Source: Arthrobacter saudimassiliensis
Lineage (GTDB): Bacteria; Actinomycetota; Actinomycetes; Actinomycetales; Micrococcaceae
NCBI GenBank assembly: GCA_900016675.1
Contig: LN483070.1
Span: 620,001-684,000 of the forward strand
Length of the DNA: 64,000 nt
Direction: 5' to 3'
Shown: positions 8,202 through 16,467 of the stretch, one piece after another
Layout of the letters: the number at the start of each line of letters is the position of its first letter
Numbering within the stretch: the first letter of the stretch is position 1
Made by a program: the position numbers and the translations under genes
The notes under the pieces: model-generated
Databases searched by the model: none
Seen by the model: only the letters and a program-made list of their open reading frames with translations
Told to the model about the DNA's origin: nothing

Positions 8202-9212
8202 ATGGACACGCACAACAGCAGCATTACGGGCCACGCAGACGCGGACCAGGACGCCCGGTACGACGTCGTGGTGGTGGGCGGGGCGGCGGCCGGGCTCAGC
8301 GGAGCCCTCACCCTGGCCCGGGCGCGACGCCGGGTCGCGGTGATCGACGCCGGCGCGCCGCGCAACGCCGCCGCCGGGCACGTCCACAGCTACCTCGGCC
8401 GGGAAGGCTCGACCCCGGCGGACCTGTACGCGGACGGGCGGGAAGAGGTCCGCGGCTACGGCGGAACGGTGCTGGCCGGCAGCGTCGAGGACATCAGCCG
8501 CACGGAGGACGGACGCTTCAGCGTGCAGCTGGCCGACGGGCGGCAGCTGCGCGCCCGGAAGATCCTGGCCGCCACCGGCGTAACCGATGAGCTGCCCCCG
8601 GTGCCCGGACTGGTCGAGCGGTGGGGCCGCGACGTGCTCCACTGCCCGTTCTGCCACGGCTGGGAGGTGCGCGACGAGCCGATCGGCATCCTCGCGGTGG
8701 ACCTGGGCGCCGCCATGCACCAGGCGCTGCTGTGGCGGCAGTGGAGCGACGACGTCGTCCTGTTCCTGGGCGATGCGGGCGAGCCCGACGCCGCGCAGGC
8801 GGCCAAGCTGGGCGCCCGCGGCATCCGCGTGGTGCGCGGGCAAGTGACGGCTGTGGAGGGCGCGCCGGGTGCCCCGGTGGTGCTGATGGCTGACGGCGAA
8901 CGGGTGCAGCGGCGCGCCGTCGTCGTGCTCACCCGGCTGCAGGCGCGGGCCGGATACCTTGCCGGGCTGGGACTGCAGCCGGTGGACCAGGTGGCCAACG
9001 GCCTGAACTTCGGCACCGCCGTGCCGGCCGGACCGACCGGTGCCACCTCGGTGCCCGGGGTGTATGCGGCGGGCAACCTGGCGGCCCCCATGATCCAGGT
9101 GCTGCCGGCGGCGGCGGCCGGGCTGGCCGCAGCTGCCGCGATCACCGCCGAGCTGATGATGGAGGAGGTCGACGCGGCGGTCGCAGGCGCTGCCGCCGCG
9201 GCCGCGGGTTAG
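8202..9212 (+). CDS. Thioredoxin-reductase-like NAD(P)/FAD oxidoreductase
   Basis: The 336-residue protein has the FAD-binding Rossmann motif VVVGGAAAGLSGALTLARA near residue 24 and a second dinucleotide region in the middle. It carries CPFC within HCPFCHGWE, at the place where true thioredoxin reductases have their redox CxxC. The length and the final FAD motif (GVYAAGNLA) fit the thioredoxin reductase fold, but this subgroup is not TrxB itself and its partner is unknown. The ATG has GGAGAG about 7 nt upstream. It is divergent from a cupin regulator. Its TAG stop interlocks with the stop of the convergent ABC gene. Confidence 0.88.
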   Translation: MDTHNSSITGHADADQDARYDVVVVGGAAAGLSGALTLARARRRVAVIDAGAPRNAAAGHVHSYLGREGSTPADLYADGREEVRGYGGTVLAGSVEDISRTEDGRFSVQLADGRQLRARKILAATGVTDELPPVPGLVERWGRDVLHCPFCHGWEVRDEPIGILAVDLGAAMHQALLWRQWSDDVVLFLGDAGEPDAAQAAKLGARGIRVVRGQVTAVEGAPGAPVVLMADGERVQRRAVVVLTRLQARAGYLAGLGLQPVDQVANGLNFGTAVPAGPTGATSVPGVYAAGNLAAPMIQVLPAAAAGLAAAAAITAELMMEEVDAAVAGAAAAAAG

Positions 9213-11155
9213 CCGACGCGCGCGGCCGGGGGATCCAGCGCCGCGCTGCGCGCCGCCAGCCGGGCGAAGGGGCCGTCGGCCGCGCGCAGCTCGGCGGCGG
9301 TGCCCCGCTCGACGATCTGCCCGCCGTCGAGCACCACCACCTGATCGGCGTTCTCCACGGTGGAAAGCCGGTGCGCGATGGTCAGCGTGGTGCGCCCGAC
9401 GGCGAGCCGCTCCAGTGCGGCCTGCACCTGCGCCTCGGTGGTGTTGTCCAGGGCGGACGTGGCCTCGTCCAGCACCAGCACCGGCGGGTTGCGCAGGATG
9501 GTGCGGGCGATGGCCAGCCGCTGCTGCTCGCCGCCGGAGAACCGGTGCCCGCGCGCCCCGACCAGGGTGTCCAGGCCCTCGGGCAGGGACCCCACGGTAT
9601 CGGCGATCCGGGCCGCGGCCAGCGCCGCCCACAGCTGCTCATCGGTGGCGTCCGGATCGGCGAGCAGCAGGTTCTCCCGCACGGACGCGTGGATCAGGTA
9701 GGTCTCCTGCGAGACGACGCCGACGATCCGGGCCAGGTCCTCCGCCGCGATCTCCCGGACATCCACGCCGTCGATGGTGACCGCCCCGGCGGAGACGTCG
9801 TTCAGCCGCGGCAGCAGCGACGCCAGCGTGCTCTTGCCCGAGCCCGTGGGGCCGACGACGGCGGTGGTGGTCCCGGCGGGCAGGTGCAGGTCGATGCCGC
9901 GCAGCACCTCCCGCCCGGGCACGGGCGCCGAGCCGTCCGCCGAGCCGCCCGCGGTGCCGTCCGCCCGTGCCGCGCCGTCGTAGGCGAACCGCACGCCTTC
10001 GAAGCGGACCTCGCCGCGTACCCGCGCCGGGTCCAGCCGGACCGGGTGCGCCGCGGGGCGGATCTGCGGCACCAGGTCCAGGTATTCGAAGATCCGGCTG
10101 AAGAAGGCCAGCGCGGTGACCCACTGGACGCCGATGTTCAGCAGGCCCATCACCGGGCGGAAGATGGTGCCCTGCAGGGCGGTGAATGCGACCAGGGTGC
10201 CGATGGTCATGCCGCCGGCGGCGGCCGGAAAGCCGGCGGCCAGGTAGATGACCGCCGGTATCGCGGCGAACACGATCTGCATGGTGGCCATCCGCCAGCG
10301 CCCGGCCAGCTGGCTGCGCAGCTCCAGGCCGACCAGGTTCTCGGACCGGGCGGTGAACCGCTCGGCGTCGCGGGGCGCGGTGCCCAGGGTCTTGGCCAGC
10401 CGGACGCCGGAGACGGACAGGCCCTCCTCGACCTGGGTATGCAGGGCGGCGAGCTCGCGCTGCCGCTGGTCGGTGACGTCGCGGCGGATCATGGCGACCC
10501 GGCGGGAGAGCCAGATGGCCGGCGGCAGGACCACCAGCGAGATCAGGCTCAGCCCAGGGGAGAGGGCGACCATCGCGACGGCGGTGGCCACCGCCGTCGT
10601 CAGGTTCGCGGCCACGCCGGTGGCGGTGTTGGTGACCACCGACTGCATGCCGGCGATGTCGTGGGTCAGGCGGGACTGCACTTCGCCGCCGCGGGTGCGG
10701 GTGAAGAAGCCCAGCGACTGGGCCTGCAGATGCGTGAACAGCTTTACCCGGAGGGTGTGCATGACCCGCTGGCCCATCTTCGTGGCCAGCCAGGTCTGCA
10801 CGACGCCGATCACGCTGGTCAGCGCCGCGACGCCGACCATGGCGGCGGTGAGCAGCACCAGCAGGCGAAGGTCCTGCTGCGGCAGCGCGCGGTCGATGAC
10901 GGCACGGACCAGGAACGGCTGGGCCAGGTTGATCACCGAAGATGCGGTGATCAGGGCGACGACGACGGCGATGGTCGCCTTGTGCGGGGCGAACAGCGCG
11001 CCGATGCGGCGCAGCGGCACCGGATGCCGGGCCAGCTGGGTCTTGTCGCCGGGGTGCAGCTTGGCGGGGCCGCGCCGGCCGCCGCCCGAATCGCCGCCGG
11101 GCAGGGCGCCCGGAACCGCGCCGGGGCCGTCGGGAAGGCCTGAGCCTCGTGCCAT
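9209..11155 (-). CDS. ABC exporter, fused permease and ATPase
   Basis: The 648-residue protein is a half-transporter of the exporter type. An N-terminal six-helix transmembrane domain occupies about residues 50-350. The nucleotide-binding domain follows, with Walker A GPTGSGKST, Q-loop VVSQETY, signature FSGGEQQRLA, Walker B VLVLDEATSAL and H-loop IAHRLS. It would act as a homodimer or pair with an unlinked partner, exporting lipids, drugs or peptides. The ATG at 11155 has AGGAGG 6 nt upstream, which decides it over an earlier in-frame ATG. It is divergent from a MarR gene, so a multidrug-exporter role is plausible. Confidence 0.92.
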   Translation of the reverse strand: MARGSGLPDGPGAVPGALPGGDSGGGRRGPAKLHPGDKTQLARHPVPLRRIGALFAPHKATIAVVVALITASSVINLAQPFLVRAVIDRALPQQDLRLLVLLTAAMVGVAALTSVIGVVQTWLATKMGQRVMHTLRVKLFTHLQAQSLGFFTRTRGGEVQSRLTHDIAGMQSVVTNTATGVAANLTTAVATAVAMVALSPGLSLISLVVLPPAIWLSRRVAMIRRDVTDQRQRELAALHTQVEEGLSVSGVRLAKTLGTAPRDAERFTARSENLVGLELRSQLAGRWRMATMQIVFAAIPAVIYLAAGFPAAAGGMTIGTLVAFTALQGTIFRPVMGLLNIGVQWVTALAFFSRIFEYLDLVPQIRPAAHPVRLDPARVRGEVRFEGVRFAYDGAARADGTAGGSADGSAPVPGREVLRGIDLHLPAGTTTAVVGPTGSGKSTLASLLPRLNDVSAGAVTIDGVDVREIAAEDLARIVGVVSQETYLIHASVRENLLLADPDATDEQLWAALAAARIADTVGSLPEGLDTLVGARGHRFSGGEQQRLAIARTILRNPPVLVLDEATSALDNTTEAQVQAALERLAVGRTTLTIAHRLSTVENADQVVVLDGGQIVERGTAAELRAADGPFARLAARSAALDPPAARVG

Positions 11156-11182
11156 GCGGTACCTCCTGGGGGCAGGGAAGGG

Positions 11183-11234
11183 TGCCTCCTCACGAGGCAA
11201 TATAGAGAGGTTACCTCATTATGTGGTTACCCTC
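11183..11234. promoter_or_regulatory. Probable MarR operator region between ABC exporter and marR gene
   Basis: Three repeats are packed into 52 bp. TGCCTC-n5-GAGGCA at 11183-11199 is a perfect dyad, GAGGTTACCTC at 11207-11217 is another, and GGTTACC recurs at 11225-11231, 16 bp after its copy at 11209. They overlap a TATATT -10 candidate for the exporter gene on the minus strand (11199-11204). Confidence 0.5.
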
Positions 11235-11243
11235 AAAGCGGGG

Positions 11244-11249
11244 TAGGCT
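11244..11249 (+). promoter_or_regulatory. -10 box of a predicted leaderless promoter (marR)
   Basis: TAGGCT is followed by exactly 6 nt and then the GTG start at 11256, with no ribosome site in between that could serve. Transcription would begin at or next to the start codon. Confidence 0.6.
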
Positions 11250-11255
11250 GGAAGG

Positions 11256-11750
11256 GTGACCGAACCGCTTTCCGACTCCGCCGCCCTGGGTGAATTGATG
11301 CACGCCGCGTTCCGCGGCCTGCGCAAGCGCTGGATGCACCAGCTGGCGCCCTACAATCTGACCCCGCACCAGTTCCGGGCGGTCAGTGCGCTTGGCCGGA
11401 TGCAGGAGCGTGGGCACGCTGGAGGGCGGCACGAGGTGGACGGCGGGATGCCGGCGTCCGCCGGAGAGGCCGAAGCTGAAGGCATCCGCCTCAAGGAGCT
11501 GGCCGAACGGCTGCACATTGCCCCGCGCTCGGCGACCGAGGTGGTGGACCAGCTGGCGGCCAAGGGGCTGGTGGCACGCCGTCCGCACCCGAGGGACCGG
11601 CGGGCCACGCTGCTGTCGCTGACCGAGGATGGACAGGCCCTGCGGGCCCGGGTGAAGGAGGACCGGAAGCGGGAGGCGGACGAGTTCTTCTCGGTGCTGG
11701 AGCCTGCGGATCGCGCGGAGCTGGGCCGGATCCTGGGGCTGCTGGCCTGA
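11256..11750 (+). CDS. MarR family transcriptional regulator
   Basis: The 164-residue protein has a winged helix at about residues 30-125. The DNA-reading part is LAERLHIAPRSATEVVDQLAAKGLV, followed by the wing HPRDRRATLLSLTEDGQAL typical of MarR. A Gly/His-rich insert of about 25 residues interrupts the usual spacing before the recognition helices. The GTG start appears leaderless. Divergent placement and the dyads in the shared 100-bp gap suggest it represses the ABC exporter and itself. Confidence 0.9.
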   Translation: MTEPLSDSAALGELMHAAFRGLRKRWMHQLAPYNLTPHQFRAVSALGRMQERGHAGGRHEVDGGMPASAGEAEAEGIRLKELAERLHIAPRSATEVVDQLAAKGLVARRPHPRDRRATLLSLTEDGQALRARVKEDRKREADEFFSVLEPADRAELGRILGLLA

Positions 11751-11949
11751 CACGGTGCCGAGTCGGGTGCGACGCTGTGAGCGCGTATTCAAGGCCCTTG
11801 ACGAGTGATTCCACCCCGAGCGCCGCCTTCCGGGGATGCCGCCTGTTCGGCCCTTCCGGTAGGCCGTAGCCTCGAAAGAGCCTGTTGTGGCGAACGTCGG
11901 CGGGTGACGCCGCCCGGCCTGCCGCACCACACCCCGGGAGGTCCGTCCC

Positions 11950-13413
11950 ATGCCCGCACATGCAGCACCCCTTCCCGACGCCTCACCGCCGCCGCCCCGC
12001 CCCGCGGGAGAGCACCGGCATCTGACCCCGCCGGATCATCGCCCCGGCGCCTACGCCTCGCCGCGGACCTGGCTGCTGCCGCTGCTGGTTTTCCTGCTGC
12101 TCGGCGGCACCGGCTCCGCCCTTTACATCGGCGGGCTGGGCAGCCCGGGGGACCACCTGCGGCACTTTCCGATCGCCGTCGTCAACGAGGACCGCGGCGC
12201 CGAAAGCATAGGGCCCGACGGCGCCGCCACGGATGAAAACCTCGGTGCCACCATCGCCCAGGAGATGAAGGAGCGGACGTCGCAGAGCGACGAGGTCGAC
12301 CTGCGGGAGCTGAGCTGGGACCAGGCCCGGGAGCAGCTGCGCAAAGGCCAGCTTTACGCAGCCGTCGTGATTCCCGAGTCGTTCTCCGAGGACGCCGTCG
12401 GATTGATCTCCTCCGCCCTCACCCAGACCGCCGCCACCCGGCCAGCCATCACGGTGTACACGAACCCGCTGGCCAGCCCGCTGGGCACCTCACTGGCGGA
12501 GGCCAGCGTGGACCCGGCGCTGCAGGACGCCAGCGGCAGACTGGGCGGCCGGCTCAGCGACTCCTCCCAGCAGGCGCAGGCGCAGGCCCAGGAGGAAGCC
12601 CGGGCCCGGCTGGCCCAGCTGCCGGTGGCGGTGCGCAGCGAACTGGGCACCAGCTTGGAACCCCGGATCGACGGCACCGCCGCCGCCGTGATCAGCGACC
12701 CCATCCAGGTGACCACGACGCCCTATGAGCGGACTCCCGAAGGCGCGGCGCTGGGCATGGGCGCCTTCTTCTACTCCGTGCTGCTGATGGTGGTCGGGCT
12801 CAGCGGCTCGGTGGCCCTGCACTTCCTCCTCGACTCCCGCACCGGGGTGCTGCCGGTGGAGCTGGGCGCCAGGTTCGTGCTCGGACCGCGGCTGCGGCCC
12901 TCCCGGTGGGGCGCGTTCCTGCTCAAGTGGGGCATCGCGGTCCTGGCCGGCCTGCCGATGGCCGGGCTGATGATGTGGATCGCCAACGCCGTCGGCATGC
13001 CGATCCCGCACGGCGGCTGGTTCTTCCTCTCCACCTGGCTCTCCTTCGTCACCGTGGCCTCCGTGGTGCTGGCGCTGATCACCCTGCTCGGCAGCGCCGG
13101 AATGATCCTGTCCGTCATCTACGTGGTGTTCATGGGCCTGCCGGCGGCCAGCGGCGTGGTGCCGCTGGAGGCGCTGCCGCGGTTCTTCGACGCCATCGCC
13201 CGCGGCGAGCCGCTCTACCAGATGACCATCGCCAACAAGGCGGTGCTCTACTTCGACGCGGAGGCCGACGCCGGGCTGCAGGCGGGCATCATCGGCATGC
13301 TCGTGATCATCCTGATCGCCGTGGGGCTCGCCCTGGCCGGCGGGTTCCTCTACGACCGGTGGTTCGGCCGCCGCGGGGCGGCGCTGGCGCCGGAGACGGC
13401 CGCGGCGCCCTAG
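11950..13413 (+). CDS. YhgE/Pip-type membrane protein
   Basis: The 487-residue protein has an N-terminal helix at about 40-60 followed by FPIAVVNEDRGAE, the hallmark of the YhgE/Pip N-terminal domain. A large extracellular domain of about 200 residues is next, with a Gln/Ala-rich coiled segment near 190-215. Five or six C-terminal membrane helices of ABC-2 type complete it. Relatives include phage-infection proteins and type VII-linked membrane proteins; function is not established here. The ATG has GGGAGG about 9 nt upstream. It resembles one half of the duplicated protein at 5274 in architecture. The 199-bp region before it holds no other gene that I can support. Confidence 0.8.
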   Translation: MPAHAAPLPDASPPPPRPAGEHRHLTPPDHRPGAYASPRTWLLPLLVFLLLGGTGSALYIGGLGSPGDHLRHFPIAVVNEDRGAESIGPDGAATDENLGATIAQEMKERTSQSDEVDLRELSWDQAREQLRKGQLYAAVVIPESFSEDAVGLISSALTQTAATRPAITVYTNPLASPLGTSLAEASVDPALQDASGRLGGRLSDSSQQAQAQAQEEARARLAQLPVAVRSELGTSLEPRIDGTAAAVISDPIQVTTTPYERTPEGAALGMGAFFYSVLLMVVGLSGSVALHFLLDSRTGVLPVELGARFVLGPRLRPSRWGAFLLKWGIAVLAGLPMAGLMMWIANAVGMPIPHGGWFFLSTWLSFVTVASVVLALITLLGSAGMILSVIYVVFMGLPAASGVVPLEALPRFFDAIARGEPLYQMTIANKAVLYFDAEADAGLQAGIIGMLVIILIAVGLALAGGFLYDRWFGRRGAALAPETAAAP

Positions 13414-13492
13414 CAGGTGCGGGGTGTGCGCGCCGCGCCGCCGGAACCGATAAGCTCCGGAGCGTTTGAACTTCGTGAGAGGAAACGCTCCG

Positions 13493-14023
13493 GTGCCACG
13501 TCCCGCCCAGCAACCGACGGCCAGAGGCGGCGGCTACGCGCTCCTGGTGATTGCTTTTGTTTTCCTGGGCGGAGGCCTCGGCCTCGGCCTGCCCCGGGTA
13601 TTCGAGGCGCGGGAAGACCGGCAGATCGTATCCGACGGCGCCCGTGTCTCGGGCGTGATCAGCGAGGTCGACTTCACCTCCCGCCGGGGCCGGTTGACGG
13701 CAGTCAAGTCCGTCACCTTCACGGCCGGCGGCACCGAGTACACGGCCCAGGGGCGGGAACGGGTCAGCGAAAGGCGGGACGGGTCCCGGGACGCCATCGC
13801 CCGGAGCCTGGTCGGAGACCGCGTGACGGTGTTCCACGACCCCACGGACCCGCGGCGCAACGTGATGGAGGACCACGAGGCCTCCCTGGCCGCCCCGCTG
13901 TTCCTTGTGTTCTTCCTGGGCGGAACGGGCTCGGTGCTCGCCTTTATCGGCGTGACCGGAATGCTGCACAACGCACGTCATCCAATACCGGCATCCGCAC
14001 GCCCGACGACGCCGCCGGGCTAG
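13493..14023 (+). CDS. DUF3592-like membrane protein
   Basis: The 176-residue protein has one helix near residues 12-35, a soluble middle domain and a second helix near 130-155. The middle domain pattern (RVSGVISEVDF, VTFTAGGTEYTA, GDRVTVFHDPTDPR) matches DUF3592, a small beta-rich extracytoplasmic domain of unknown function. GTG at 13493 is chosen over an upstream TTG because GAGAGG sits about 9 nt before it. The stop codon overlaps the -10 box of the next gene. Confidence 0.75.
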   Translation: MPRPAQQPTARGGGYALLVIAFVFLGGGLGLGLPRVFEAREDRQIVSDGARVSGVISEVDFTSRRGRLTAVKSVTFTAGGTEYTAQGRERVSERRDGSRDAIARSLVGDRVTVFHDPTDPRRNVMEDHEASLAAPLFLVFFLGGTGSVLAFIGVTGMLHNARHPIPASARPTTPPG

Positions 14024-14026
14024 GCT
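14021..14026 (+). promoter_or_regulatory. -10 box of a predicted leaderless promoter (GNAT gene)
   Basis: TAGGCT overlaps the stop codon of the DUF3592 gene and is followed by 6 nt and the GTG start at 14033. No Shine-Dalgarno sequence is present in that gap. Confidence 0.55.
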
Positions 14027-14032
14027 TTTCCG

Positions 14033-14509
14033 GTGACCCTGAGCATCCGGCGGGCCGATTTCAGCGACCCCGCCCTGAAGGACTTCCTGCAGCAGCACCT
14101 GGACGACCTGGCGCCGACCGCGCCGCCCGAAAGCCGGCACGCCCTGGACCTGACCGCGCTGCAGGCCCCCGGCGTCCGGCTCTGGACGGTCACCGCGGAG
14201 GACGGCGCGATCGTGGCGACCTCGGCGCTCGCCGCCCTGGCACCGGGCCACGAGGAGCTGAAGTCGATGCGCACCGACCCGCTGCGCCGCGGCCAGGGCC
14301 TGGCCCGCCGCCTGCTGAATTACCTGCTCGCCGACGCCGCCGCCCGCGGGGTAGGCCGGGTTTCGCTGGAGACCGGCAGCATGGACTTTTTCGCCCCCGC
14401 CCGGGCGCTCTACGCCTCCGCCGGGTTCACCCGCTGCCCGCCGTTCGGCAGCTACCGGGAGGACCCGAACAGCGTGTTCATGACGCTGGAGCTGCCGCCG
14501 TCGTCGTGA
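14033..14509 (+). CDS. GNAT family N-acetyltransferase
   Basis: The 158-residue protein is a single GNAT domain. The acetyl-CoA-binding motif A is MRTDPLRRGQGLARRLLNYL at about 82-101 and motif B, ALYASAGFTRC, follows near 127. It would transfer an acetyl group to an amine; the acceptor is unknown. Its closest look is the YjaB/PhnO-like group of small acetyltransferases with the SLETGSMDFFAPA stretch. The GTG start appears leaderless. Confidence 0.9.
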   Translation: MTLSIRRADFSDPALKDFLQQHLDDLAPTAPPESRHALDLTALQAPGVRLWTVTAEDGAIVATSALAALAPGHEELKSMRTDPLRRGQGLARRLLNYLLADAAARGVGRVSLETGSMDFFAPARALYASAGFTRCPPFGSYREDPNSVFMTLELPPSS

Positions 14510-14524
14510 CCGCCGTCCGGGAGC

Positions 14525-16153
14525 CTACCCGCCGATCCCGACCAGGGACACCATCAGCGGCAGCAGCGCGATGATTAGCGCCGCGCCCAGGATGTCGAAG
14601 ACCAGACCGGTGCGGATCATCCGGATGATCGGCACCGCTCCGGAGCCGTAGACGATCGCGTTCTGCGGCGTCGACACGGGCAGCATGAACCCGAACGACG
14701 CCGCGAACGTCGCCGCCAGCGCGGGCACGAACGGGTCCACCCCGATGGCGGTGCACAGCGGAATGACAATGGGCACGACGACGGCGGCCGAGGCGGTGTT
14801 GCTGGTGGTCTCGGAGATCAGGATGGCCAGCAGGGCGGAGAACGCCGTGATGGCGACGATGTTGGTGATGCCCAGGGTGTCCGAGGCGGCGGAGCCGATG
14901 GTTTCGGCCAGCCCGGTCTCGGCCAGCAGCGCCCCGAAGATGATGCCGGTGCCGAACAGCAGGATGGTGCCCCAGTCGATCTTCGCCGCGTCCGTCCAGG
15001 TCAGCGTGGCTTTCCGTTCCTTCCAGTTCACCGGCAGGATGAACAGCAGGGACGCGCCCAGCACGGCGACGATGCCCTCGTCCAGCCGGTCATCCAGGAA
15101 GGTGTAGGCCGCGGAGTCGGTGCCGGCCACCAGGGAGGCGACCGCCGGGGTCAGCCACAGCACCACGGTGAGGCCGAACGCGACCAGCGTGTTGACCTCC
15201 GCCCGGGACATCGGGCCCTGCTCGGCCTTCTGCTCGCGGATGAACTCCGAGACGCCCTCGATGCGCCGGACCTCCGGCCGGTTGAGCAGGAACATCACCA
15301 GCACCAGGACGATGAACATGCCCACCACCAGCGGGGCGGCGGCCGCCATCCACTGGGCGAACGAAATGCGCTCCCCGGTGGCCTCCTCGATCAGTCCCCG
15401 GCCGATGAGGTTCGGCGGCGAGCCGACCGGGGTCAGCAGTCCGCCGACGCTCGCACCGTAGGCGAGGGTGAGCATCAGGGCCGCTCCGACCCGCAGCCGC
15501 AGCGGATCGAAGTCCGGCTTCACCAGCCCCTTGTCCTGCAGCAGCTGGGCGATGACGACCAGGATGCCCAGCGCCGTCGGCAGCAGCATCGCCACGGTCG
15601 CGGTGTTCGACACGAACGCGGACAGCAGGCAGGTGATCAGCCCGAACGCGGCGATCACCCGGTAGGTGGACCCGCCGACGCCGGGCAGCGAGAGCACCGC
15701 GTAGGCCAGCCGCTGCGCCAGGCCGTGCTTGAGCATGGCCTGGGCGAGGATGAACGCGCCGATGAACGTGAAGATGGTGGTGGAGCCGAACGGTGCGAGC
15801 ACCGCCGTCGACGGCGCGACGCCCAGGATCACGACGGCGGCGACGCCGATCAGCCCGCCGACGGGAATGGGGACCGGCTCGCAGATCCACAGCACGATCA
15901 CCCCGAGCAGGATCGCCGCGAGCAGCTGCTGGGTCGGATCCATGGCCGAGGGCACCAGCGCGAAGATGATGGTGACCGCCGGGGCGAGGAAGAAGCCGGT
16001 GGTCTGCCGGATGCGTTCGAAACGTTCCTCGCGCGGCGAGAGCTGCTGCTCGCTTAGGGTGCGGAAGGTCCGCCCGCCCAGCAGCGCGGCTTCGACGTCG
16101 GTCCGCTGGGGCTCCTCCGGGCTGGTCCGGGAGGGGGAGAGATCATGGGACAT
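14525..16153 (-). CDS. SLC13/DASS family anion:sodium symporter
   Basis: The 542-residue protein has about 12 membrane helices and both SNT motifs that bind Na+ and the carboxylate in the DASS fold (VSNTATVAMLLP near the first re-entrant loop and TTSNTASAAVVVP near the second), plus TPVGSPPNLIG. Substrates of the family are C4-dicarboxylates, citrate or sulfate. The ATG at 16153 has GGAGG 6 nt upstream. The divergent gene is an aromatic monooxygenase, so uptake of a carboxylate linked to that pathway is possible but unproven. Confidence 0.9.
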   Translation of the reverse strand: MSHDLSPSRTSPEEPQRTDVEAALLGGRTFRTLSEQQLSPREERFERIRQTTGFFLAPAVTIIFALVPSAMDPTQQLLAAILLGVIVLWICEPVPIPVGGLIGVAAVVILGVAPSTAVLAPFGSTTIFTFIGAFILAQAMLKHGLAQRLAYAVLSLPGVGGSTYRVIAAFGLITCLLSAFVSNTATVAMLLPTALGILVVIAQLLQDKGLVKPDFDPLRLRVGAALMLTLAYGASVGGLLTPVGSPPNLIGRGLIEEATGERISFAQWMAAAAPLVVGMFIVLVLVMFLLNRPEVRRIEGVSEFIREQKAEQGPMSRAEVNTLVAFGLTVVLWLTPAVASLVAGTDSAAYTFLDDRLDEGIVAVLGASLLFILPVNWKERKATLTWTDAAKIDWGTILLFGTGIIFGALLAETGLAETIGSAASDTLGITNIVAITAFSALLAILISETTSNTASAAVVVPIVIPLCTAIGVDPFVPALAATFAASFGFMLPVSTPQNAIVYGSGAVPIIRMIRTGLVFDILGAALIIALLPLMVSLVGIGG

Positions 16154-16399
16154 CGTCGGCCTCCGTCGTCGTCGAGCGGATCGTGCCCGGAAACGGGCGC
16201 GGCACGCCGAACGTAGCGCCGCGGCGGCGGCGAAACCAGAGGGCGGAGCCAAAACCGAGCCGCCCGCCGTGCGGTTACCGGCTCCCGGTTCGCAGCCTGT
16301 GCAGGCAGCGCTGCGGATATGCGGGCTCGGTGGACCCTGCGCGTAACGCTGCGGCGCCGGTTGTCGCAGTGGTGTGAGACAGCTAACATAAAGCAATAG

Positions 16400-16425
16400 T
16401 CGAACACCGCGTTCGATTATCGAAC
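16400..16425. promoter_or_regulatory. IclR (PcaR/PcaU-like) operator before the aromatic monooxygenase
   Basis: GTTCGATTATCGAAC at 16411-16425 is a near-perfect 15-bp dyad, and an additional half-site TCGAAC at 16400-16405 gives three 6-bp arms. PcaR/PcaU regulators of protocatechuate catabolism bind very similar sequences. The site starts 43 bp before the monooxygenase start codon. The rest of the 314-bp gap 16154-16467 holds only the ribosome site of the SLC13 gene and GC-rich sequence without further structure I can name. Confidence 0.65.
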
Positions 16426-16467
16426 GCTTGCTACAACGGCAGCCACATGACGAAGTGAGGAAAGTCC

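Noticed and set aside
9371-11143. 590-codon plus-strand frame opposite the ABC exporter
   Set aside because: The composition is that of an antisense shadow, and the minus strand has all ABC motifs.
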